5,345 nt of DNA, taken from the NCBI GenBank assembly GCA_022837595.1, contig JALHFX010000124.1, forward strand, positions 1-5,345. Reading direction: 5' to 3'. The stretch is from Propionibacterium sp. GTDB lineage: Bacteria > Actinomycetota > Actinomycetes > Propionibacteriales > Propionibacteriaceae. A program made the translations under genes and the position numbers. Below, in pieces: positions 1 through 5,345 of this stretch. Position 1 is the stretch's first letter. Every line of letters begins with the position of its first letter. The notes beneath the pieces are model-generated. The model saw only the letters and a list, made by a program, of their open reading frames with translations, was not told the DNA's origin and ran no database searches.

Positions 1-180
1 GCCCTCGTTGGGACGCAGCACCCCGGTGATGAGATTCAAGGTGGTGGTCTTGCCCGAGCCATTCGGACCGATGATCGCGACCGTCTGGCCACGCTTGACA
101 TCGATGCTCACGCCATCTACTGCTCGTAGGCCGCTGAACCGGCGATGCAGGTTGCGCACCTGCAATGCGAAGTCATTCAT
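1..180 (-). CDS. livG: LivG-type ABC transporter ATP-binding protein, N-terminal part (runs off left edge)
   Basis: ATP-hydrolysing subunit of a branched-chain amino-acid-type (HAAT) importer, acting on the cytoplasmic face of the membrane. Only the first 60 codons are in the window, starting MNDFALQVRNLHRRFSGL. A complete Walker A motif, GPNGSGKTT, is visible at about residues 39-47, preceded by the usual strand-forming TVAIIG. The phrase LNLITGVLRPNEG right after it is typical of LivG-type subunits, where the P-loop leads into 'xxNxITG'. The ATG at 180-178 overlaps the TGA of the permease gene (ATGA), and a Shine-Dalgarno GAGG (189-192) lies 8 nt upstream, so the start is well supported. 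Position after SBP and permease fits the standard order, with a LivF partner expected further left. LivG rather than LivF is inferred from order and the ITG phrase; the rest of the domain (Walker B, signature) is not visible. Confidence 0.93.
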   Translation of the reverse strand, partial: MNDFALQVRNLHRRFSGLRAVDGVSIDVKRGQTVAIIGPNGSGKTTTLNLITGVLRPNEG

Positions 181-1997
181 GCTGTTGTCCTCGTCCATAG
201 GCCTTGGGGTCGGAACCGGATCATTGCGATCATGATCACGCCGTAGAGCAGAATCCGAACGTCGGAGGCGATCCGCAATGCCTCAGGCAAACCGACCAGC
301 ACCAGCGCACCGATCACTGCGCCGAACGGCGAATTCATGCCGCCGAGCACGACGATGGTGAGGACGAGCACCGACATCTGAATCGGGAAGACCGTCGGAT
401 CGAGGTAGTTGTACTGGTGAGCCAGCAGCGAACCTGCGATGCCCGCGAAGAACGCGGTGATCGCGTAGGCCATGATCTTATAGTCACGGGTATAGATGCC
501 AAGCGAGCGGGCCGCGACCTCGTCCGAACCGACCGATGAGAGCACCGTGCCCAGATGCGATTTGCGGATCACGATGACCACCAGCAAGGTGATCGCCAGC
601 ATGACGAGGTCGAGCAGATAGCGCTGCTCGGAGGTCAAGAAGACGAAACCGCCGATGCTGGGGGCAGGGATACCGGTGAGCCCGTAGGCCCCCTGAGTAA
701 CCGAATCCCAGTTACGGATCACGGCCAGCACCACGTAGCCGAGCGCCAGGGTGGCCAACGAAATATAGTGGCCGCCCAGCCGCCAGATCGGCAACGTCAC
801 CGCCGTCGCGATGATCGCCGCGATCAGACCGCCGAGCACGAGCCCGGCCAAGAACGGCAGGTCGAGTCTGAGTACCAGCAAAGCGGACGCGTAGGCGCCG
901 ATTGCCACCGGTGCGGCCTGACCCAACGAGACCTGCCCGGTGGAACCGGCCAGCAAGGTCATCGGCACCGCCATGATCGCGTAGATCACCACCTGGGTGC
1001 CCACCGCGCTGGCGACCGGACCACCGAATAGGGGTATGGCGACAGCGGCCAGAATCCCGACGAGCCACCAATGCCACCAACGTAATTCGATCGGACGCCC
1101 GGCGCCCAGGAAGGTTCCGGTCATCGGCTCGGTGGCCACCGTTTTCCTCGAGCCGAACAGTCCATACGGACGCAGGACCAGCACAAGGATGAATAGACCG
1201 AAGATGAACAGATCGCGGAAACCGTCGCCGAAGGTGAAGACGCCGATCGCCTCGAGCAAACCGAGCAGTAGGCCGCCGACTACCGCTCCGGTGATCGAAC
1301 CGAGCCCACCCACCGCTGCCGCGATGAAGCCGACGGTTCCGGTGAACGATGCCGAGACCGGTGAGACGACCCCGGCGAACATGCCGTAGAAGATGCCGCC
1401 GACCCCGCCGAGCATGCTGGCCAGCAGGAAGGACAGATTCTGTACTCGGGTAACCGGTACGCCCATTTGTGCGGCGGCGTCCGGGTCGGCTGCGGTTGCG
1501 CGGATCGCCCGGCCGTTGCGTCCGAACTTCAAGAACGCCCACAGGGCGATCATCGCGATGATGGTGAAGGCAAACGAGACCAGATCGCTGGTGCCCAGTC
1601 GCAGCCCGCCGACCTGAAAGTTGTCGGTCGCCAGCGGCTCGGGAAACGCGCGGGTCTGGGCGCCGAAGACGACCTGGCTCAGGTTGTCCACGACCATCGA
1701 CGCCGCGAAGGTGGCCAGCAGCGCCGCGATCGGTGGGGCAGAAACCAATGGTCGCACCGCGCTGATACTGATCAGATAGCCGACCACCGAGGCAGTGATG
1801 GCCACTGCGATGAGGCTGAGCAACCAGGGCCAGCCCAAAACACCCATGAACCACCAGCCGAGCATCGCCCCGAGCCCCACGATCGAGCCCTGAGCGAAGT
1901 TGACGACATTGGTCACCCCGAAGATCAAGGAGATGCCCACGGCAACGAGCGCATACACGTTGCCGTGGACCAATCCCGAAATGATGGTGTCGATCAT
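177..1997 (-). CDS. Fused LivH-LivM permease of a branched-chain amino-acid-type ABC importer
   Basis: A 606-residue membrane protein forming the translocation channel of the importer. Two permease domains are joined in one chain. Residues 1 to about 285 are LivH-like: a helix with FGVTNVVNFAQGS (26-38), a cytoplasmic coupling segment around GRNGRAIRATAADPDAAAQMG (159-179), and the domain-ending RPYGLFGSRK (276-285). A linker of about 20 residues follows. Residues about 305-606 are LivM-like: GSTGQVSLGQAAPVAIGAYA (351-370), GGHYISLATLALG (408-420), coupling segment SHLGTVLSSVGSDEVAARSLG (480-500), LGGMNSPFGAVIGALVL (551-567) and the terminal RFRPQGLW (594-601). In many bacteria LivH and LivM are separate proteins of about 300 residues each; fusion is a known arrangement. 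No strong Shine-Dalgarno precedes the ATG; it overlaps the TGA of the SBP gene (ATGA), implying translational coupling, and overlaps the ATPase start in the same way. Substrate cannot be read from the permease; the family covers amino acids, amides, urea and others. Confidence 0.95.
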   Translation of the reverse strand: MIDTIISGLVHGNVYALVAVGISLIFGVTNVVNFAQGSIVGLGAMLGWWFMGVLGWPWLLSLIAVAITASVVGYLISISAVRPLVSAPPIAALLATFAASMVVDNLSQVVFGAQTRAFPEPLATDNFQVGGLRLGTSDLVSFAFTIIAMIALWAFLKFGRNGRAIRATAADPDAAAQMGVPVTRVQNLSFLLASMLGGVGGIFYGMFAGVVSPVSASFTGTVGFIAAAVGGLGSITGAVVGGLLLGLLEAIGVFTFGDGFRDLFIFGLFILVLVLRPYGLFGSRKTVATEPMTGTFLGAGRPIELRWWHWWLVGILAAVAIPLFGGPVASAVGTQVVIYAIMAVPMTLLAGSTGQVSLGQAAPVAIGAYASALLVLRLDLPFLAGLVLGGLIAAIIATAVTLPIWRLGGHYISLATLALGYVVLAVIRNWDSVTQGAYGLTGIPAPSIGGFVFLTSEQRYLLDLVMLAITLLVVIVIRKSHLGTVLSSVGSDEVAARSLGIYTRDYKIMAYAITAFFAGIAGSLLAHQYNYLDPTVFPIQMSVLVLTIVVLGGMNSPFGAVIGALVLVGLPEALRIASDVRILLYGVIMIAMIRFRPQGLWTRTTA

Positions 1998-3078
1998 GAT
2001 TGCGGGTAAAGCGCCTGGTACGCGCCGTCCACGACGATGACGGGAACGGTCGGTACGTCGTTGGGACGACGGTCGGCGCCGAAGGTGAACTCACCGAACT
2101 GAACCGTGTCGAAAGGCTGACCCGATGCCAAACCCTCGTAGACACCCTCGCGCGTAGCACCGCCGATCTCGGCGGCTTGGACGAGTACGTAGAGGGCATC
2201 GTAGGCGTAGGCCGAGAATGTGCTGGGCTCGTGACCGTAAACGCCTTCGAACTTGTCGTAGAACTCTGTCACGGCCGGGGCAGTATTGCCGATCAAGAGG
2301 TTCTCATTGATGATCGTTCCTTCTGCTGCTCCACCCGCGGATTCGAGGAATTGCGGGGTGTTTTGGCCGCCGTAGAACTGGCCGGTGAAGCCGAGTTCGC
2401 GGACCTGTCGCACCACGCGGGCGCCGTCCGCGGCATAGCCGATGTGGACGATGGCATCCGGTTGCGCGTCGCGAGCCTTGATCAGTACCGGACGGTAGTC
2501 CTCGGAGTCGGGTTGGATCGCCGACTCGTAGACGATCTCTGCGCCTTGCGCGAGGGCCTCGGCCTTGAACAGATCGAAGGAGGTCTTTCCCCAGTCGGAC
2601 TGCAGGTAGACGACCGACAGCTTCTTGTGCTCCTTGGTCACCTCATCGGCGGCAAGCTTCTGGTAGTACTCCTGGGTGAGGCTGGTCGTCCACATGCGGT
2701 CGCCGCCGTCGGTGAACTGGGCGTTCGAGTTGGTGAACCCGAATTGGACCAGGCCGGCTCGTCGGCAACGAACTTCTGCGCGATCGGTACCGATTGCTTC
2801 GGGTCGGATTGAGAATCCTCCCATTTCAACGCGACCGGCTTGCCGTCGATGCCGCCTGCTGCATTGATCTCGGTGAGGGCGAGGTCGAAGCCTTCCTTCC
2901 AGTAGGTGCCGTACTCGGCGCTCGGGCCGGTGACCGGGCCGGAAACCCCGAAATAGACGGTCTCAGAATCGGCACCCGATGGTGACGAGGTAGCTCCACT
3001 TTCTGCGCCGCAGGCGCTCAGCAGTGTTGCGGAGGCCAATGTGGCGACGAGAATACGTCGAATATTGTTATTGCGCAT
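1994..3078 (-). pseudogene. LivK-type solute-binding lipoprotein gene, disrupted by a frame-changing internal deletion
   Basis: Receptor of the importer (periplasmic-binding-protein fold type I, LivJ/LivK-like), lipid-anchored outside the membrane. The ATG at 3078 has Shine-Dalgarno GGAG 8 nt upstream. The N-terminus is a lipoprotein signal: RR at 7-8, a hydrophobic stretch, and lipobox LSAC with Cys23. YFGVSGPVTGPSAEYG, LALTEINAAGGIDGKPV and QKFVADE follow in the first frame to about residue 107. The homologous sequence then resumes in another frame at RAGLVQFGFTNSNAQF and continues for about 255 residues to the stop at 1994, with YGGQNTPQFLESAGGAAEG and AYAYDAL as family landmarks. By comparison with E. 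coli LIV-binding protein, about 22-24 residues are missing, including the ligand-contacting Ser-rich loop of lobe 1. The frame offset requires loss of 3n+1 bases. Translation from the true start would run out of frame for 39 codons and end at 2638. Intact length would have been about 385, normal for the family. A sequencing or assembly error cannot be excluded. Confidence 0.9.
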
Positions 3079-3084
3079 GGTGAG

Positions 3085-3090
3085 TTCTCC
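3085..3090 (-). promoter_or_regulatory. Ribosome binding site of the solute-binding lipoprotein gene
   Basis: GGAGAA on the minus strand, with 8 nt between GGAG and the ATG at 3078. It fixes the start that yields a complete lipoprotein signal peptide. Its first two bases are also the last two of a perfect palindrome at 3089-3100. Confidence 0.8.
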
Positions 3091-3100
3091 AAATATTTGG
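3089..3100. repeat. Perfect 12-bp palindrome CCAAATATTTGG abutting the Shine-Dalgarno
   Basis: CCAAATATTTGG equals its own reverse complement and sits directly upstream of, and overlapping, the ribosome binding site of the lipoprotein gene. As DNA it could be a dimer binding site. As RNA it could form only a 4-bp stem with a 4-nt loop that pairs the GG of the Shine-Dalgarno, which is weak. Function is unknown; a chance AT-rich palindrome is possible. Confidence 0.4.
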
Positions 3101-3255
3101 GCAGGGTGGAGATCGAAATTTGCCTTAAAAGGCCGCAGGAATCCTAATGAATTCGTGCGCGGGACTAGCGGATATTCGCGAGTGCGGACGGCTAGTAATG
3201 AGACAATCGAACTGATTAAGGCGCGGTTGACTACGGAATCAGCGTGAAGCTGTAA

Positions 3256-3330
3256 TCAGCGCATACAACAGGGACAACACATGACGCGGCACGACGCGAC
3301 CGAGCGGGTCAGCTGTGCTTGCTTGCGCAT
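3256..3330 (-). CDS. 24-residue cysteine-rich leader peptide (uORF) upstream of the importer operon
   Basis: Too short for standard gene callers. It starts at ATG 3330 with Shine-Dalgarno AGGAG (3336-3340) 5 nt upstream, and ends at TGA 3258-3256. The peptide begins MRKQAQLTRSVASCR and ends VMCCPCCMR, with five Cys in 24 residues, four of them in CCPCC near the end. Those four use the TGU codon, the less favoured Cys codon in GC-rich genomes, as TGT TGT CCC TGT TGT. It lies about 27 nt inside the transcript from a strong predicted promoter and 177 nt before the lipoprotein gene. Cysteine-rich uORFs that act as cysteine-responsive attenuators are known upstream of sulfur genes in mycobacteria, and short 'LTRR...C' leader peptides occur widely upstream of actinobacterial sulfur transporters. 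The likely role is therefore a ribosome sensor of cysteinyl-tRNA supply. The peptide itself probably has no other job. I infer this by resemblance; I cannot show homology. Confidence 0.75.
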   Translation of the reverse strand: MRKQAQLTRSVASCRVMCCPCCMR

Positions 3331-3335
3331 GATGT

Positions 3336-3340
3336 CTCCT
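3336..3340 (-). promoter_or_regulatory. Ribosome binding site of the leader peptide
   Basis: AGGAG on the minus strand, 5 nt before the leader ATG at 3330. A near-consensus site in front of such a short ORF is the main evidence that it is translated. Confidence 0.75.
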
Positions 3341-3363
3341 GATCGTTAATTGATGCTGGGTCG

Positions 3364-3392
3364 AATATAGGTGGGGTTCGGGTGACCGTCAA
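3364..3392 (-). promoter_or_regulatory. Predicted housekeeping-sigma promoter of the importer operon
   Basis: On the minus strand, -35 TTGACG (3387-3392) and -10 TATATT (3364-3369) are separated by exactly 17 bp. Both match the SigA consensus at five of six positions. The start is expected near A3357, about 27 nt before the leader ATG, so leader peptide and importer genes would share one transcript. The spacer contains GGTCACC (3381-3387 on the plus strand as GGTGACC), a small imperfect dyad that may or may not matter. Confidence 0.75.
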
Positions 3393-3437
3393 ATTGATTT
3401 CATAATTCGGACGCCACCCTATCCGATTACCCACCTG

Positions 3438-4865
3438 TCAATCCCGAGTGGGAGCGACGATGCGCACGGAGCCTGTTGCGGTGACCTGGTAGCGGTAGCC
3501 GTGAGGTGAGGTCCAGTGATAGACGCCGGGGGTCGGCTGCTCGAGTCTCCATCCACCGTGAGTCTTCGCGCGGTGCGCCTTTCGTGAAAGGGGACCGAGG
3601 TTGCCGAGGTGGGTTTGGCCTGCCCTGCCATCGCTATAGGCAATGGTGTGATCGGCATCGCAGCGCGCGGCCTTGGTGGTGCCGTAGGGGAAAACATCGA
3701 CGGGATTGCGCTGTGTCAGCGCGAATCGCATTCGTGGCGGGGTTTCGTAGGCATCGACCGGTCGGATATCGCTGGGGTCGATGATGGGCCGGACGGTGAC
3801 GGTGGCTCCGCTGAGGAATTCGGGGAGCCTGCTGGTCAGTAGTGGCCCCCAGTCTTCGATGCGGGTAACGCCAGTCTTGGACGGGTTGGCGTCCGACTCG
3901 GTCGTCAGAGCTGGGTCGTCGGCTGAGACATGCACGATCAGAGTGCATTGGATCGGTTGATGATCGACAGGGTCGTTTGAAGCTGTGCCACTGTTCGGGC
4001 GATCCCAAGCCTGCGCGCCGGATGCCGGCTGGCCGCTGTAGAGGCTGTCAAAGGCATCTTGGGTGATCTTGCCGAACGCTGCTGCCCGGCGTCGATCGAT
4101 GTCTTTGCACATCGGTGTGTCGGGTTCGGTAGGGAAGGTCTGGGCGATCTGGGTGAGCACGTGGTCGAACTTGATGCCGTCAACCGGGTTCACGACGCCC
4201 CACAAGGTGACGCTGCCGTTTTCGATACCCGATACTCGAATGTGACGGGCATCACGTCGGGCTTGTTCTCGTCGCCTGGCTAGTTCGGGGTCCGCATTGA
4301 TGATCTGCCCGGGTAGTGCTTTCATGACTCGTGCCCAGGGCAGCGTCCAGATATCTGCGGCAATCGCTGCGTCGACTTTGAGGACAGTCTCGAATGGTAG
4401 GTGGGCACATGCGCTGCAGATCTTGCTGGCCTGCCAGACCCGCACAGCCCCGGACACGACGGCGGTCCACAGCTGCGGATGCCGGTGGCGCAGATCGAGG
4501 GCGTCGCCGATCCGGAAGAGAGCTGAGGCTTGGGAAATGCCTAAAAGTGCACCCAATTCCAGGGCCAAGAATTCGGCGACCTCCGGGGTGCCGTCGTGAC
4601 CGGGCTGTATCAGTCGTTCGAGCCCGGCTCCGACGGCATCCTGATCGACTTTCCACCGATCTGCAGCCCGCACGATACCGATCAGCTCAGCGATTTCGGC
4701 CGCGATCAGCTGTTGGTGCGCATGATCTATCGCGTCCAGGATTTCTCTGTTCGATTCGTGCTCGATCGCGTCGGCCCCGGATAGTACAGGTTGCGTACTC
4801 GCCGCTCTCAACGCTGATCGCGGTATCTGTCGGGCTTCGGTCAAGCCGGGGGTGGCTGTTCTCAT
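3438..4865 (-). CDS. DUF222 / HNH endonuclease-like protein, mycobacterial 13E12-repeat type
   Basis: A 475-residue protein with the DUF222 helical region over roughly residues 40-260 (LELGALLGISQASALFRIGD at 102-121) and a C-terminal HNH domain at about 390-440. HNH landmarks are DADHT (403-407, H406), NLGPL (422-426, N422) and RKAHRAKTHGGW (428-439, H431), followed by the family ending QPTPGVYHWTSPHG. These proteins are abundant in actinobacteria, often multi-copy, and are presumed metal-dependent nucleases; no precise substrate is established. The zinc-knuckle cysteines of many relatives (VFPGC..., LCRRHH) are replaced here by VFPYG and LSRKAH, as in the mycobacterial 13E12 subtype, so this is probably a subfamily trait rather than decay. 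No Shine-Dalgarno precedes the ATG; instead a -10 element ends 6 nt before it, so the mRNA is probably leaderless, which supports this start. A LexA-box-like sequence in the promoter predicts induction by DNA damage. The gene is intact and unrelated in function to its neighbours. Confidence 0.92.
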   Translation of the reverse strand: MRTATPGLTEARQIPRSALRAASTQPVLSGADAIEHESNREILDAIDHAHQQLIAAEIAELIGIVRAADRWKVDQDAVGAGLERLIQPGHDGTPEVAEFLALELGALLGISQASALFRIGDALDLRHRHPQLWTAVVSGAVRVWQASKICSACAHLPFETVLKVDAAIAADIWTLPWARVMKALPGQIINADPELARRREQARRDARHIRVSGIENGSVTLWGVVNPVDGIKFDHVLTQIAQTFPTEPDTPMCKDIDRRRAAAFGKITQDAFDSLYSGQPASGAQAWDRPNSGTASNDPVDHQPIQCTLIVHVSADDPALTTESDANPSKTGVTRIEDWGPLLTSRLPEFLSGATVTVRPIIDPSDIRPVDAYETPPRMRFALTQRNPVDVFPYGTTKAARCDADHTIAYSDGRAGQTHLGNLGPLSRKAHRAKTHGGWRLEQPTPGVYHWTSPHGYRYQVTATGSVRIVAPTRD

Positions 4866-4871
4866 GCAACT

Positions 4872-4900
4872 ATTTTAACCGAACGCTCATTCGAATACAA
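4872..4900 (-). promoter_or_regulatory. Predicted promoter of the HNH gene, giving a leaderless mRNA
   Basis: On the minus strand, -35 TTGTAT (4895-4900) and -10 TAAAAT (4872-4877) are 17 bp apart. Six bases separate the -10 from the ATG, so the expected start is the A of the initiation codon at 4865. Leaderless transcripts of this form are common in mycobacteria and relatives. The absence of any purine-rich Shine-Dalgarno upstream of the ATG agrees. Confidence 0.7.
4879..4894. promoter_or_regulatory. SOS box (LexA operator) in the HNH promoter
   Basis: CCGAACGCTCATTCGA matches the mycobacterial SOS box TCGAAC-N4-GTTCGA at 10 of 12 defined positions; the two mismatches are the first base (C for T) and the seventh defined base (A for G). 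It fits exactly inside the 17-bp spacer between -35 and -10, where bound LexA would block RNA polymerase. Some 13E12-family genes in M. tuberculosis are known members of the LexA regulon, which strengthens the call. Confidence 0.75.
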
Positions 4901-4931
4901 GAATATCGTCGAATATCGAACTCGAATATCG
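4901..4931. repeat. Three direct copies of GAATATCG upstream of the HNH promoter
   Basis: GAATATCG occurs at 4901-4908, 4911-4918 and 4924-4931, with a related GAATACAA at 4893-4900 overlapping the -35. Start-to-start spacings are 8, 10 and 13 bp. The last two perfect copies are both preceded by TC (TCGAATATCG). The cluster sits immediately upstream of the HNH -35, so it could bind an additional regulator or be a slipped-strand expansion of AT-rich spacer DNA. No known binding motif is recognised. Confidence 0.5.
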
Positions 4932-4979
4932 GCATCTACCGAGCGGGCTACTCCGGCGATTTGGATCTCAGATCACGCG

Positions 4980-5345
4980 TCAGTCCGGCAGCTCTAGCTG
5001 GCATACCGTGAGCACACCATCATGTACCCGGAATTTCACATTCAACCCCGCAAAGCTCATCCCGTATAAGCGGTTCGGATCATCGTGATACGCCGGACGC
5101 GGGTCTTCCGCTAAGGCACCGATCAATCCGGCGCGCAACTGTTGGGGGATTTGTGCGAGTAGATCGTCTGAAATTTCGACCTGTAGCCGGTAATCGGAAT
5201 TGCTGGTCGTGAAACCGAACGTCGCATCCGCATGCATATCGGCTGCTATATACGGCTTGATATCGAAGATCGGGGTGCCATCCATCAGGTCGGCTCCGCC
5301 CACATTCAGGATTGAACCAAGTACGGCATCCCGGCGGATGCCAAG
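4980..5345 (-). CDS. trmO: TrmO/TsaA-type tRNA-Thr t6A37 N6-methyltransferase, C-terminal part (runs off right edge)
   Basis: SAM-dependent enzyme that methylates the t6A base at position 37 of threonine tRNAs (E. coli YaeB/TrmO family, VirR/TsaA fold), acting in the cytoplasm. The frame is open to the window edge at 5345, reading LGIRRDAVLGSILN and then VGGADLMDGTPIFDIKPY. The latter matches the family signature 'xLDLxDGTPVxDIKPY' near the end of the catalytic beta-barrel domain. Downstream, ALAEDPRPAYHDDP and LYGMSFAGLNVKFRV match the C-terminal domain, where E. coli has LAQDPRPAYR and VWLHDFNVRWRV. About 121 residues are present of an expected 230 or so. An internal GTG at 5303 could be mistaken for the start, but homology clearly continues upstream of it. 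It ends 114 bp before the HNH gene; no clear terminator is visible after it. Confidence 0.9.
   Translation of the reverse strand, partial: LGIRRDAVLGSILNVGGADLMDGTPIFDIKPYIAADMHADATFGFTTSNSDYRLQVEISDDLLAQIPQQLRAGLIGALAEDPRPAYHDDPNRLYGMSFAGLNVKFRVHDGVLTVCQLELPD

Larger units (their letters stand above)
3079..3357 (-). promoter_or_regulatory. Long 5' leader of the importer operon, candidate attenuator region
   Basis: From the predicted transcription start (about 3357) to the lipoprotein ATG there are roughly 280 nt, which is long for an actinobacterial 5' UTR. The region contains the cysteine-rich leader ORF (3256-3330) and then 177 nt without a gene. After the leader stop two short sequences can compete for one partner: CUGAUUA (3253-3259, including the leader UGA) and CUGAUU (3237-3242) both complement UAAUCAG (3212-3218). 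A further inverted repeat ACTAGC/GCTAGT (3164-3169 with 3191-3196, 21-nt loop) lies downstream. No strong intrinsic terminator with a U-tract is visible, so if attenuation occurs it would more likely work through Rho or ribosome-coupled effects. The layout (promoter, Cys-rich uORF, long gap, structural gene) supports the attenuator reading; the pairing details are tentative. Confidence 0.5.
3331..3437. other. Intergenic region between the HNH gene and the leader ORF
   Basis: It holds the importer promoter and leader Shine-Dalgarno. Between the HNH stop (3438) and the -35 (3392) lies only a weak dyad, TCGGA/TCCGA (3407-3411 with 3422-3426), 10-nt loop, followed by AT-rich DNA in the direction of HNH transcription. 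It is too weak to call a terminator, so read-through from the HNH gene into the importer operon is possible. Confidence 0.5.
4866..4979. other. Intergenic region between trmO and the HNH gene
   Basis: It contains the HNH promoter, SOS box and GAATATCG repeats. Next to the trmO stop is the dyad GATCTCAGATC (4964-4974), whose single-base centre makes it unable to form a good RNA hairpin, so I do not call a terminator. No ORF is evident. Confidence 0.6.

Noticed and set aside
555..1031. Long plus-strand open frames across the permease and SBP genes (for example 555-1031, 1467-2009, 2000-2812)
   Set aside because: Their translations are low-complexity, rich in Arg, His, Asp and Gln, as expected for antisense frames of GC-rich genes. 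No family is recognisable, while the minus-strand frames give clear family matches.
712..2199. 495-codon minus-strand frame overlapping the permease
   Set aside because: It is the shifted frame of the LivH-LivM and SBP genes, rich in Arg and Gly, without recognisable domains.
2638..2824. Programmed ribosomal frameshift joining the two halves of the solute-binding protein
   Set aside because: No slippery sequence is seen, and about 22-24 conserved residues are missing at the junction. A frameshift alone would not explain that, whereas a deletion does.
3122..3133. GCCTT/AAGGC inverted repeat in the operon leader as an intrinsic terminator
   Set aside because: The two-base loop is too small for a 5-bp hairpin and the stem is short, and no strong U-tract follows. 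It could be a DNA operator, but nothing supports that.
3407..3426. Terminator after the HNH gene (TCGGA/TCCGA dyad)
   Set aside because: The stem is only 5 bp with a 10-nt loop and no run of U follows.
3438..4865. Degenerate HNH gene because zinc cysteines are missing
   Set aside because: The frame is complete, the H-N-H core residues are present, and loss of these cysteines (VFPYG, LSRKAH) is typical of the mycobacterial 13E12 subtype.
4964..4974. GATCTCAGATC dyad after trmO as a terminator
   Set aside because: With a single-base centre it cannot form a useful RNA hairpin.
1..5345. CRISPR array, tRNA or rRNA gene, transposase or phage module
   Set aside because: No regularly spaced repeats, no cloverleaf or rRNA-like stretches, and no transposase, integrase or terminal inverted repeats were seen.

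Overview
The window looks like chromosomal DNA from a high-GC actinobacterium, most likely of the Rhodococcus/Nocardia/Mycobacterium group. The reasons are the G/C-rich third codon positions, a DUF222/HNH protein of the mycobacterial 13E12-repeat type, a mycobacterial-type LexA (SOS) box, a probable leaderless mRNA and ATGA gene overlaps. Every gene I support is on the minus strand, so transcription runs from right to left.

Right edge (4980-5345): the C-terminal part of a TrmO/TsaA-type tRNA-Thr t6A37 methyltransferase; its start lies outside the window. A gap of 114 bp follows. It holds three GAATATCG repeats and a -35/-10 promoter whose 17-bp spacer carries a 10-of-12 match to the SOS box. 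The promoter is placed so that transcription should begin on the A of the ATG of the next gene, a 475-residue DUF222/HNH endonuclease-like protein (3438-4865). This layout predicts a DNA-damage-induced, leaderless gene.

Centre and left (1-3392): a branched-chain amino-acid-type (HAAT) ABC importer operon. It starts with a good promoter (TTGACG, 17 bp, TATATT; 3364-3392). Next comes a 24-codon leader ORF with its own Shine-Dalgarno (3256-3330) that ends in a cysteine cluster, CCPCC, then a 177-nt gap and the solute-binding lipoprotein gene (1994-3078). That gene is followed by a fused LivH-LivM permease (177-1997) and the start of a LivG-type ATPase (1-180), each joined to its predecessor by an ATGA overlap. 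The cysteine-rich leader looks like a cysteine- or sulfur-responsive attenuator and suggests the importer serves sulfur nutrition rather than, or in addition to, leucine-type uptake. That substrate idea is inference.

The solute-binding protein gene is broken. About 22-24 codons are missing near 2752-2762 and the reading frame changes there, so the lipoprotein would stop after 146 residues. Either the importer lacks its own receptor in this strain or the sequence has a local deletion error.

The main points of interest are the undescribed leader peptide/attenuator in front of a Liv-type importer, the SOS-controlled leaderless HNH gene, and the frame-breaking deletion in an otherwise intact operon.
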